DNA of 64,000 bases, from positions 62,001-126,000 of the forward strand of contig JBFWOB010000003.1 of assembly GCA_050250755.1 (NCBI GenBank), written 5' to 3'. Both the position numbers and the translations under genes were made by a program. This document shows, piece by piece, positions 18,218 to 26,965 of the stretch (position 1 is its first letter; each line of letters begins with the position of its first letter). The notes beneath the pieces are model-generated. The model did not search any database. It saw only the letters and a program-made list of their open reading frames with translations, and was not told the DNA's origin. This DNA is from Ga0077555 sp050250755 (lineage in GTDB: Bacteria; Pseudomonadota; Alphaproteobacteria; Rhizobiales; Hyphomicrobiaceae).

Positions 18218-19801
18218 ATGACACAAGTAGATTCGGACGTGTCTATCTCCCTCGATGATGAGCAAGATGGCCTGGTGGCAAGCGATCCATTCCCCAAGGG
18301 AAAGGCCGGGCTTCGCCCCTATCGCGCGCCGTACTATGCGCTGGGGATCGCAATACTGGCGGCGCTTTCGCCTTTGGCCTACCAGCACATACGGCCACTG
18401 CTCGATCAGGTTCAAACGACGCTTGACGTAGCGGTCAGATCAACAGGGCTAGGCGAGGCAGAAGCCGGGGGGCCGATTGTGGGTGACCCTCAAGCGAAGC
18501 CTCCGACAAACATTCGTGACAGCGAGAAGCCATCCGGAGGCACCAAGGTTGCAGCTATTCCGGCTGCCGTGATCGCCACGCCGCAAAATGAAGTCGCGCA
18601 AGTCCGGCAACCGGATAATACGACGACCTTTGTCGTTGGCGATCGGCTGAAGCTCGTCTTCTTCGAACGCATCGAATCCGAAGAAGATCGCTGGCGCGCG
18701 GAGAAGAATGGCGAGCCTCGTGCACCTGCCAGCTATCAGATGCGCGTAGAATTTTCTGGCGAAACCATTGTCGACCGGGACGGCAGGGTAACTGTGCCGA
18801 TTCTGGGCAGCTTCCCGGCCGCTCGACAAGCAAGCCAGGAGTTGCAGGCATCGCTGACAAAGGCGTTCGAAGACTTCGCGGGCAGGCGAGGGCTAGTCAG
18901 CATCACGATCGCCGATCGGCCGCCCGTATATATCGTGGGGCCTTTGAAGAACTCCGGTGCCTACAAGCATGTCCCGGGAATGACTGTCCTCCATGTCATG
19001 GCGCTGGCCGGCGGCTACAACGTCGAGCAGCCGATGAACTGGCAACTGGTCGATTCCGCGCGCGAAGTCGATAAGCGCGACGCCACAGTCGAGCGCACGA
19101 AGCGGCTGCTCGCCAAGCTGGCCGTTCTCGTCGCCGAACGCGACGGCAAGGCGGAGGTCGATGTTCCGGCAGACTTGCGCAAGATCGCATCCGACGATGA
19201 AGCGAGAAGCCTCATTAGTGCTGAACAGAACGTGCGCAAGCTCGCGGCCTCCGGCTTCCAATCGCGCCAGAAAGCCTACAAAGCCGCGGTTGAGCTTGCC
19301 GATACCGATCTAGACTCTCTTGGCCGGCGATTGCGTCCGATCGATGCCGGCATCGAGTTGCGAACCGAGCGCCTGAAAAATTTCGACCGCCTCAGCGACC
19401 GAGGTCTGTCGAGTTCGAACCAGCTTCTGCAGGCACAGGCAGAGGTCATGGATCTGCAGAGCAAGCGACAGGACGCCATACAGGCCATTGCGCAGGCCAA
19501 GCAAAGACGAGCGCTCGCCGAGCAAGAGCTCGAGAGCAATCTCCTGGCTTATAAGACAGACCTGCAGAAGGAAATCTCAGTCGTTGAGCTCGACGTGCCG
19601 CTCGCACTGAAGGCGCTGAAGGCGTCGGAGAGCATTATCAGCGTGATGCGCAATCGCCAGGGCGGCCGCCAGGGCGAGGAGGCATCATCCTATCGAATCC
19701 TGCGCAACTCGCCATCCGGTCCCCAATTCATCGAAGCCAAACTCACGACTGCCGTGGAGATGGGTGACGTCGTCTACGTCGCGCCTTCCACCAGAAATTG
19801 A
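18218..19801 (+). CDS. Polysaccharide export protein with SLBB domain (ExoF-like)
   Basis: 527 residues. A cytoplasmic tail of about 38 residues precedes a single membrane helix (about 39-56). A Poly_export domain follows, beginning near residue 138 (VVGDRLKLVFFER) and including VDRDGRVTVPILGSFPA. An SLBB-like segment (YIVGPLKNSGAYKHVPGMTV) comes next, then a long coiled coil (about 300-470). This order matches ExoF-type proteins of rhizobial succinoglycan export more than the lipoprotein Wza: there is no lipobox and the anchor is an inner-membrane helix. It probably helps carry the finished polymer across the periplasm. It is the first gene of the polysaccharide locus; no Wzc-like kinase is present. 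Confidence 0.88.
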   Translation: MTQVDSDVSISLDDEQDGLVASDPFPKGKAGLRPYRAPYYALGIAILAALSPLAYQHIRPLLDQVQTTLDVAVRSTGLGEAEAGGPIVGDPQAKPPTNIRDSEKPSGGTKVAAIPAAVIATPQNEVAQVRQPDNTTTFVVGDRLKLVFFERIESEEDRWRAEKNGEPRAPASYQMRVEFSGETIVDRDGRVTVPILGSFPAARQASQELQASLTKAFEDFAGRRGLVSITIADRPPVYIVGPLKNSGAYKHVPGMTVLHVMALAGGYNVEQPMNWQLVDSAREVDKRDATVERTKRLLAKLAVLVAERDGKAEVDVPADLRKIASDDEARSLISAEQNVRKLAASGFQSRQKAYKAAVELADTDLDSLGRRLRPIDAGIELRTERLKNFDRLSDRGLSSSNQLLQAQAEVMDLQSKRQDAIQAIAQAKQRRALAEQELESNLLAYKTDLQKEISVVELDVPLALKALKASESIISVMRNRQGGRQGEEASSYRILRNSPSGPQFIEAKLTTAVEMGDVVYVAPSTRN

Positions 19802-19953
19802 CCCGGGAAGCAGCATCAGAAACCAGGCGCATCTCGAGTTGAACTGCGTTCTGCGCTGCCCTCGTTGAAGGATTGCCTCGGAAGACCGTCCGGATGGCTG
19901 CCTGACATTTCAAATCACACGGCCCGTGTGTCGACGATCATAAAGAGGGGACT

Positions 19954-20670
19954 ATGCAGACCGTAGCGTTGCCGAGGATCAGCGTAATCATTCCGACACT
20001 GAACGAGGCAAAGAACCTTCCCATTCTGCTGCCTCGCCTTCCAACTTGGATTCACGACCTCGTCATTATCGATGGGCGATCGGTCGACAATACGGTCGAA
20101 GTAGCGCGCGCGCTGCGACCCGACACCAAGATCGTCATGTGCACAACCCGCGGCAAGGGAGCAGCGCTTCGGGCTGGCTTCGAGGAAGCCGAAGGCGAGA
20201 TCATCGTGATGATGGACGCGGACGGTTCGATGGATCCAGGCCAGATCATCACCTTCGTGGCAGCGCTGATGGCGGGTGCCGACTTCGTCAAGGGATCGCG
20301 CTTTCTTCAGGGTGGCGGAACCGACGACATGTCTCTCATTCGCCAATTCGGCAATTGGTGCCTGACGCAGCTCGTCCGCACCATGTATGGCGGCTCTTTC
20401 ACCGACCTTTGCTACGGCTACATCGCCTTCTGGTCACGGCATCTTCCCGTCTTCGAGAACACCGCGAACGGCTTCGAAATCGAGACTTTGCTGAATGTGC
20501 GGGCAATGAAGGCGCAGCTCAACATCGTCGAGGTCGCGAGCTTCGAGTACAACCGCATCCATGGCGAGAGCAACCTACGCGCAGTGCCCGACGGGCTACG
20601 CGTGTTGCGAACCATATTGACTGAGCGACTGCGCTCGGATTCGCCGGCTTCTTCCATAGGCCAGGCATAA
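19954..20670 (+). CDS. Glycosyltransferase family 2 (DPM1/polyprenyl-phosphate type)
   Basis: 238 residues with a GT-A fold. Motifs are RISVIIPTLNEAKNL at the N-terminus, IIDGRSVDNT, the GKGAALRAGFEEAEGE segment and the metal-binding DAD at 88-90 in MMDADGSMD. There are no trailing membrane helices, as in soluble DPM1-like enzymes that move a sugar from a nucleotide donor to a polyprenyl phosphate. The 3' part (FTDLCYGYIAFWSR) is typical of this subgroup. It could charge the lipid carrier used by the GT-C-like membrane protein encoded two genes later. Confidence 0.9.
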   Translation: MQTVALPRISVIIPTLNEAKNLPILLPRLPTWIHDLVIIDGRSVDNTVEVARALRPDTKIVMCTTRGKGAALRAGFEEAEGEIIVMMDADGSMDPGQIITFVAALMAGADFVKGSRFLQGGGTDDMSLIRQFGNWCLTQLVRTMYGGSFTDLCYGYIAFWSRHLPVFENTANGFEIETLLNVRAMKAQLNIVEVASFEYNRIHGESNLRAVPDGLRVLRTILTERLRSDSPASSIGQA

Positions 20671-20688
20671 CAATCGACAGGAATCCCG

Positions 20689-21873
20689 ATGCTGATGGAC
20701 TCCGCTCTGGGCGAAACAAAACCAAAAGCCTACCCGACGCGAACGCTTGGGCGGCCGCTCAGAATTGTCATGGTCGCGCACAAGTTTCCTCCTTTCATCG
20801 GAGGCATCGAAATGCACGTCCAGCAGGTCGGTAGCCGCATGGCTGCGATGGGGCACTCCGTCAGCGTCATCACGGCCGATCCTGAGGGCACTCTGCCATC
20901 GGAGGAGACGATCTCGGGGATGAGCATCACGCGCGTGCGCGCCTATCCGCGTACGAGCGACATCTTTTTTGCGCCAGGCGTCTTCAACAAGATCGGACCG
21001 GGAAGCTGCGACGTGATTCACGTGCAAGGCTACCATACGCTGACGCCGCCCGTGGCAATCCTAGCTGCCATGAGATCTCGAATTCCATTCGTCATGACAT
21101 TTCACAGCGGCGGCCATTCATCCAACTCTCGGCAATGGCTGCGCGCACCGCAGCATGCTGCCATGCGACCGCTGGTGCGACAGGCGGCGCGGCTGATCGG
21201 CGTCTCCCGTTTTGAGGCCGATCGCTTCTCCGAGCTGGTGGGTGTCGCGCGAAACCGTTTCGAGGTTGTCCCCAATGGCGCGCAATTTGAAACGCCGAAG
21301 TTGACCTCTTCGCCAGATCTCAACGCGCCACTCATTATCTCGATCGGGCGGTTGGAGCGCTACAAAGGCCACCATCTGGTCATCGAGGCTTTTGCCGATC
21401 TCGTGCGACGGCGACCGACCGCACGCTTAAAAGTGCTGGGCGAGGGGCCGTTCAAGACAGATCTGATCGCCCAGGTGAAACACCTCGGTCTCACGGAAAG
21501 CGTCGAGGTCGGAGGCATCCCACCCGAACGGCGCCAGGAAATGGCGAAGACGATGGCAAGTGCTAGCCTTATCGTCCAGATGAGCGAGTACGAGGCTCAT
21601 CCGATCGCAACGCTTGAGGCGCTCTCGCTTGGCCGGCCGGTGCTCGCCGCCGACACGTCCGGCTTCACGGAAATGGCAGAAGACGGTTTGATCCGCTGCA
21701 TCCCACTCAACTCCACGGCGAGCGAGATCGCCGCCGCCATGGAGTGGGAGATCGACCACCCGCGTCTCCCCACTCCCTTCAAGTTGCCGACCTGGGAAGA
21801 GTGCACCAACAGCCTCATTCGCATTTATCGCGACGTCATCGCGGAGGGAAGCACAGGCGGAAATGCTCGCTGA
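20689..21873 (+). CDS. Glycosyltransferase family 4
   Basis: 394 residues with a GT-B fold. A variable tail of about 25 residues precedes the N-terminal domain RIVMVAHKFPPFIGGIEMHV. The C-terminal domain carries the donor-binding ISIGRLERYKGHHLVIEAF strand and the E-x7-E motif within SEYEAHPIATLEALSLGRPV. Such enzymes use nucleotide-activated sugars and keep the anomeric configuration. It begins 18 bases after the GT2 gene and overlaps the next gene by 11 bases, so it is part of one operon. The transferred sugar cannot be predicted. Confidence 0.92.
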   Translation: MLMDSALGETKPKAYPTRTLGRPLRIVMVAHKFPPFIGGIEMHVQQVGSRMAAMGHSVSVITADPEGTLPSEETISGMSITRVRAYPRTSDIFFAPGVFNKIGPGSCDVIHVQGYHTLTPPVAILAAMRSRIPFVMTFHSGGHSSNSRQWLRAPQHAAMRPLVRQAARLIGVSRFEADRFSELVGVARNRFEVVPNGAQFETPKLTSSPDLNAPLIISIGRLERYKGHHLVIEAFADLVRRRPTARLKVLGEGPFKTDLIAQVKHLGLTESVEVGGIPPERRQEMAKTMASASLIVQMSEYEAHPIATLEALSLGRPVLAADTSGFTEMAEDGLIRCIPLNSTASEIAAAMEWEIDHPRLPTPFKLPTWEECTNSLIRIYRDVIAEGSTGGNAR

Positions 21874-23869
21874 CGCTGACATCGTCATGCCTCACCGGTC
21901 CAACGGTCGGCGCTGGTGGATGGAAGTCATCTGGGCTCCATTCGACGTCGGGCGCCGCTTCATTGGATTGGGCGAGCCAATTGTGCTGCCCGCCGCCGCA
22001 GCACAGGAGCGCAATCTGGGCTGGCTGGTGCCACTCACCATTGCGACGTCGTGCTGGCTGCTCCTGATCGCCGTGTCGATGAGCATGGCCCGCGCGGGTA
22101 CGGATGGCGCAGTCGAGCTGTATTGGACTGCGATTGTCGCGATCATTACCGGGCCGGCGCTCAGGCTCTGCTACGGGGGAACCTCCCGCACGGAGAGATT
22201 CTGGCTTGCTATGCTGCTCGGGCAGGCCTTGCTCATCGTTAAAATGCTGCTGGCGACACGAGGATTCGTGCATTTCGACGAACTCCTGCATGTCGCAACG
22301 GCAAATGGGATCATCGAGAACGAACAACTCTATTCCCTCAATCCGCTCTTACCGATCAGCGCGCTCTTTCCCGGGCTCGAGATCGTAACCGCCGCCATGG
22401 TCAAACTGACGGGACTCAGTATTTTTGCCTCGGGAAGCCTGTTGATTATGGCATCGCGGGCGATCTTCGTTGCAGGCATGTTCCTGCTCATGGAGCGACT
22501 AACCAGCTCCGAGCGAATTGCTGGTGTCGCGTGCCTTATCTATATCGGCAATGCAAACTTTTCGCTCTTTCACGCGCAATACGCCTACGAGAGTCTCGCC
22601 GTCGCGCTGCTCATGGTGGCACTCTATGCGGACGTCCTGGACGTTGCACATTCGGAACGCAGTTGGACGCGAACAATTGCCCTCTTAGGACCTTTTTTGC
22701 CGGCTCTGGCCGTGACCCATCATACGACAGCAACCTTCCTGGGCGCGTTGTTGATCGTGATCGGGCTGCTCGAGCTTTTCAGGACAAGATCGATTGCCAA
22801 GTCGTTTCGAGCGCTGGTGCTGGGAACCGCTTGCCTCATGGCCATGGTGAGTTGGTCGAAGGTCACCGGCGATCCGACGGCAGGTTACATCGGACCGCTG
22901 ATCCAGCAAGGGTTCGACGAGCTTTATCGTTTCGTTTCAGGACAGTCTGCAGCGCGACGACTGTTCGTGAGCGATGACGGGGTCGAGCAACACTTTCTTC
23001 GCCGGTTTACGTCCCTAGGGGCCGTCATTCTCGTCCTGCTGGGGTTGTTGGTTGGCTTTTTGAGATCCTTTACACTGGCTGGGGCCGGAGGGCGGAAGGC
23101 ATCGTTCTTCCGCATGGTTGGCGATCTTTTCCAATGGACCAATAGCCGCCTTCTCGCAATTGTCCTGCTGACGCTCGTCTTTCCCGTGAGTTTGGCATTT
23201 CGCTTAACAGCAGCAGGATGGGAACTTGGCAGCCGGCTCGGTGCCTTGAGCTTCATCGGCGTCTGTCTGGTCGTAGCCGTATCGATCGTCTGCTACTTGC
23301 AGGCTCACCACGACACGTTGCTACGAACAGCGATTGCGTCATTCGGTGCCGTGGTCATCGCCATGGGTGGCGTGATCATAGGCTGGGGCGTAGTCAATCT
23401 GCCGACCGGATATCGCGTCGCCGGTGATGCCATGTCGGTGGAGCGAACGGGAATCGATGCGGCTCGCTGGAGCCGCGAAATGCTCGGGGCAGGCAAACGC
23501 TTCGGAGCCGATCGGATCAATCGTCTGCTACTGGCAACCTACGGCCGACAGATCATCGTCACGACGTTGCTGCACCACGTCGATATGTCGAAGACATTCT
23601 TCATGCCGAACCTCACCGCATCGGAGCTTTATGACATTCGCGCAGGACGAGTCGACTTCTTGTTGGTGGACATGCGCCTTTCTACCGAGAAGCCATTGAT
23701 GGGCGTGTATTTCGAGCGCGGCGAGCCAGCTTGGGTCAGCGCAACGCCGCCAACGGTGGATGCACTGCTCAAGTTCAATCACATCCCCGGCGTTAACCGA
23801 CTTTACGACAGCGGCGCGATCAAGATCGTCGATGTAAGGGCCATCAGGAATGCCAATCAAATTCCCTGA
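21863..23869 (+). CDS. Large polytopic membrane protein, GT-C or polymerase-like
   Basis: 668 residues. About ten hydrophobic segments run from residue 50 to about 520, followed by a soluble C-terminal part of roughly 145 residues. In the first large outward loop is HFDELLH (137-143), an acidic-plus-histidine motif placed as in GT-C glycosyltransferases that use lipid-linked donors. I do not recognise a named family. Its position between soluble glycosyltransferases and the flippase fits either a lipid-donor glycosyltransferase or the Wzy-type polymerase, of which no other candidate is present in the locus. ATG 21863 overlaps the previous gene by 11 bases; ATG 21887 is a possible alternative. 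Confidence 0.75.
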   Translation: MLADADIVMPHRSNGRRWWMEVIWAPFDVGRRFIGLGEPIVLPAAAAQERNLGWLVPLTIATSCWLLLIAVSMSMARAGTDGAVELYWTAIVAIITGPALRLCYGGTSRTERFWLAMLLGQALLIVKMLLATRGFVHFDELLHVATANGIIENEQLYSLNPLLPISALFPGLEIVTAAMVKLTGLSIFASGSLLIMASRAIFVAGMFLLMERLTSSERIAGVACLIYIGNANFSLFHAQYAYESLAVALLMVALYADVLDVAHSERSWTRTIALLGPFLPALAVTHHTTATFLGALLIVIGLLELFRTRSIAKSFRALVLGTACLMAMVSWSKVTGDPTAGYIGPLIQQGFDELYRFVSGQSAARRLFVSDDGVEQHFLRRFTSLGAVILVLLGLLVGFLRSFTLAGAGGRKASFFRMVGDLFQWTNSRLLAIVLLTLVFPVSLAFRLTAAGWELGSRLGALSFIGVCLVVAVSIVCYLQAHHDTLLRTAIASFGAVVIAMGGVIIGWGVVNLPTGYRVAGDAMSVERTGIDAARWSREMLGAGKRFGADRINRLLLATYGRQIIVTTLLHHVDMSKTFFMPNLTASELYDIRAGRVDFLLVDMRLSTEKPLMGVYFERGEPAWVSATPPTVDALLKFNHIPGVNRLYDSGAIKIVDVRAIRNANQIP

Positions 23870-24614
23870 GCGCTGGCTTCTCGCCACGAGCGCGCTTGTC
23901 GCATCAATGCTGGTGTTGCTCATTCCGCTCCCTGGCGTGAAGGTCGTTGCCGGCCTCGCCCTCACTCTCTATTTGCCCGGCCGAGCCATTGTCTCACGCT
24001 TCGTCGAGTTGCCTCTGCGTTGGGAGGAAAAGCAAACCTTGTCGATCGCCCTCAGCATCTGCTTGACGATCCTTGGCGGCTTTCTTCTGCACGCATCTGG
24101 CTCGATGGGCACGAATGCCTGGGCCGTCAGCCTTGCGGGCATCACAATGCTGATCTGTCTTGGCTCCGGTAAGGCGCGAGCCGCACAAGCCGCCGCTTCT
24201 GATGGGCCACCGACTGCCCTCTCCCTGCGTGGACTGACTGGCCTGATTGTTGCAACAGGCATCGTGGGGGCTGCCTTCATGATTGCTGAGCGCGGCGAGG
24301 CCGAGCTCGGCCAGCCAAGCTACACAGAGCTTTCGATGGCACCGTCCCTTACTCATCCCAGTTCGGAGATCGTGCTGGAAGTCCGCAACAGAGAGGCGCA
24401 GGCGCAAGACTATCTGCTCGAGGTCTACTCACCGCGCGGCCCGATTGCCAAATGGAACTCGATTTACCTCGAACCTAACGAATCCTGGTCGAAGGTGCTC
24501 TCGCTCGGGCTCGGCGGGGTGGGGTCGGAGCGGATCGACGCGCGCCTCTACAAGAATAGTAACCGTGAAATGATCTATCGCCGCGTTTGGTTGAGCCAGC
24601 GTGTCAGCGAGTGA
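23850..24614 (+). CDS. DUF1616-like membrane protein
   Basis: 254 residues. Four hydrophobic segments fill the first 155 residues, including LYLPGRAIVSRFV followed by RWEEKQTLSIALSICLTILGGFLL. That pattern (a proline-glycine turn, then a charged loop, then a long helix) resembles DUF1616 proteins. The remaining ~100 residues look like an extracytoplasmic beta-rich domain (VLEVRNREAQAQDYLLEVY). It overlaps the preceding membrane protein gene by 20 bases, implying translational coupling and perhaps a complex. DUF1616 proteins often sit in cell-surface polysaccharide loci but have no firm biochemical role. The function is unknown. Confidence 0.7.
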   Translation: MPIKFPERWLLATSALVASMLVLLIPLPGVKVVAGLALTLYLPGRAIVSRFVELPLRWEEKQTLSIALSICLTILGGFLLHASGSMGTNAWAVSLAGITMLICLGSGKARAAQAAASDGPPTALSLRGLTGLIVATGIVGAAFMIAERGEAELGQPSYTELSMAPSLTHPSSEIVLEVRNREAQAQDYLLEVYSPRGPIAKWNSIYLEPNESWSKVLSLGLGGVGSERIDARLYKNSNREMIYRRVWLSQRVSE

Positions 24615-24631
24615 ATGGCCCGAGGACTGAA

Positions 24632-26965
24632 ATGAAGATCCTGATGCTCGCGCAGTTCTACCCCCCGATCATCGGCGGCGAGGAGCGGCACGTCAGAAAT
24701 CTCAGCATCGCGCTCGCGAAACGCGGGCATCACGTTAGCGTGGCGACTCTTGCAACACAGGGAGCGCCCGACGAAGAAATAGATGAGGGCGTGAAGATCT
24801 ATCGCCTGCACGGATCGATGCAGCGCGCTTCATTCCTTTTCAAGGAGGCAGAGCGGGCTCACGCACCGCCGTTTCCGGATCCTGAGCTTGCGCTGGCGTT
24901 GCGGCGGATCATCCAGAACGAGAAGCCGGACATTGTGCACGCCCACAATTGGCTACTGCATTCGGTGTTGCCGCTGAAGACATCCGGTGGCCCGCGGTTC
25001 GTCGTGACACTTCACGATTACAGCCATGTCTGCGCGCGCAAGAACATGATGCACGAGGGCGTGCTCTGCTCTGGCCCCGCGCTGGCAAAATGCTTGCAAT
25101 GTGCCAAGGAGCAATATGGCGCCGCGAAGGCCACTGTCACGACGCTTGCCAACTTTGCATCCAGCCGCCTGGAGCGCGTCGTCGTCGACAAATTCTTGAC
25201 CGTCTCGGCGGCTGTCGCCGAGGGGAACCGCCTCGCCGAGTTCGGTGTGCCGTTCGAGGTCGTGCCGAATTTCGTTCCTGATCACATCGGTGTTCTTTCC
25301 GAGACGATCGACCCGCGCCTCGACCAGCTTCCCAAGAACGGCTTCATGTTGTTCGTCGGTGATCTGCAGCGCCTCAAGGGAACCGATAAGTTGATCGAGG
25401 CCTACGCCACACTCGAGAATGCGCGTCCTCTGGTGCTGATAGGGCGTCCTGGCCCTGACACGCCCACGAATTTGCCGCCGGGCGTCTCCATTCATCATAG
25501 CTGGCCCCATCACGCGATTATGCATGCGTGGAACCGCTGCGATTTCGGCATCGCGCCGTCGGTTTGGCCCGAGCCTTGCGCGACTGTGGTGATGGAAGCC
25601 ATGGGCGTTGGCAAGCCCTTCATCGCGACACAGATCGGCGGCATGCCCGACCTCGTCGACGATGGGGTCACGGGACTTCTGGTGCCGCCAGGGGATGTTC
25701 CAGCGCTGGCTAAGGCACTGGCGACTCTCGACCGTGATGGGGAACTACGCACTCGCATGAGTGCCGCCGCGCTCAAGAAGGTCGAGACCCTCATGGCGAA
25801 ATCGGTCGTCCCGCGCATCGAGAAAATCTACGAGGATTTGCTCGCCCGGCAACCGCGTGAGGGACGCAAGGCCGGTCTTCGCGCTCCCCTCTCTAACACC
25901 ACGATGAGACCTGATTCTGCAGAACGCGAGCTCGATACCGCGGCGCGCATCTCTGGCGCGAGAGCAGCGGCCAAGGACGTGACGGCCGTCGTCTGCGTCC
26001 ACTCGGACAAACGCTGGAACGATATCGAAGAGGCTGTTCGATCACTCATTGAGCAAAAGCCGGCGGCTCCAAGGATCGTCGTCGTGAGCGACGGCAACAA
26101 GGCGCTTGCCGCACGCGTTGAAGCAGCATTTCCCAATGTCGAAGTGATGATGAATGCGTTCGAGCCAGGACTCTCCGGAGCTCGAAACACCGGCATTGCG
26201 GCCGCGGATACGACGTTTGTTGCATTTCTCGACGACGACGCCATTGCTGCCCCGGATTGGATCGAGAGCATGCTCGAAGTGTGCAGCCGGCCAGGCATCG
26301 CCGGTGTCGGCCCGCATATCGCGCCCATCTGGAGAGGAGCGCGCCCCGCTTGGTTTCCAAACGAGTTTCTTTGGGTCGTCGGCTGTTCATTCCGGCCCGG
26401 GGAGATCAAAGAGACCACCGTGCGAAACCTCTCCGGCGCGGCGATGTGCATCCGACGCGACGTCTTCATGAACGCAGGCGGCTTCAGCTCACAGCTAGGA
26501 CGCAAAAATCACAAACTCCCTCTGAGCTGCGAAGAAACCGAACTCTGCATGCGCGCGGCCCGCGTGTCGGATATGGGGCGGTTCGTGTGCGATCCCGCCT
26601 CGTCCGTCGGACACAAGGTGCCATCCACTCGTTTGACGCTTTCGTACTTCGTAAAGCGTTGTTACGCGGAGGGTTTGTCCAAGGCACAACTGACGCGATT
26701 GCTGCCTGACTCGGGCGCCCTTGCCACTGAGAAGTCGTTCGCGAGCCAGGTCCTGTTGCGGTCGTTCTTTCGGGAATTAACATCCGTCGTGACGCGCGGC
26801 CATATCTCCGGTGTCGCCCGCGCAGGCGCCATCGGCGTCGGATTCGCAAGTGCCGCAGGCGGGTATCTTCGCGGCAAACTACAAGCCCAAAGCGAGGACG
26901 GCGGGGTACAAAAAGCGGCCGTGCCATTCTTTCTGCCGGCAGCTCGCCGCGACTCTGTCGACTGA
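24632..26965 (+). CDS. Bifunctional glycosyltransferase, GT4-GT2 fusion
   Basis: 777 residues from ATG 24632, which is preceded by GAGG and follows the previous stop by 17 bases. The first ~400 residues are a GT4 enzyme: KILMLAQFYPPIIGGEERHV, FVGDLQRLKGTDKLIEAY, and the E-x7-E region PEPCATVVMEAMGVGKP. After a linker of about 50 residues comes a GT2 domain (about 450-680) with VTAVVCVHSDKRW, the SGARNTGIAAA segment and the DDD metal-binding triad in FLDDDAIAAPDW. Two transferases on one chain suggest two consecutive sugar additions. The fusion is in one unbroken frame, and both active sites look intact. Confidence 0.9.
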   Translation: MKILMLAQFYPPIIGGEERHVRNLSIALAKRGHHVSVATLATQGAPDEEIDEGVKIYRLHGSMQRASFLFKEAERAHAPPFPDPELALALRRIIQNEKPDIVHAHNWLLHSVLPLKTSGGPRFVVTLHDYSHVCARKNMMHEGVLCSGPALAKCLQCAKEQYGAAKATVTTLANFASSRLERVVVDKFLTVSAAVAEGNRLAEFGVPFEVVPNFVPDHIGVLSETIDPRLDQLPKNGFMLFVGDLQRLKGTDKLIEAYATLENARPLVLIGRPGPDTPTNLPPGVSIHHSWPHHAIMHAWNRCDFGIAPSVWPEPCATVVMEAMGVGKPFIATQIGGMPDLVDDGVTGLLVPPGDVPALAKALATLDRDGELRTRMSAAALKKVETLMAKSVVPRIEKIYEDLLARQPREGRKAGLRAPLSNTTMRPDSAERELDTAARISGARAAAKDVTAVVCVHSDKRWNDIEEAVRSLIEQKPAAPRIVVVSDGNKALAARVEAAFPNVEVMMNAFEPGLSGARNTGIAAADTTFVAFLDDDAIAAPDWIESMLEVCSRPGIAGVGPHIAPIWRGARPAWFPNEFLWVVGCSFRPGEIKETTVRNLSGAAMCIRRDVFMNAGGFSSQLGRKNHKLPLSCEETELCMRAARVSDMGRFVCDPASSVGHKVPSTRLTLSYFVKRCYAEGLSKAQLTRLLPDSGALATEKSFASQVLLRSFFRELTSVVTRGHISGVARAGAIGVGFASAAGGYLRGKLQAQSEDGGVQKAAVPFFLPAARRDSVD

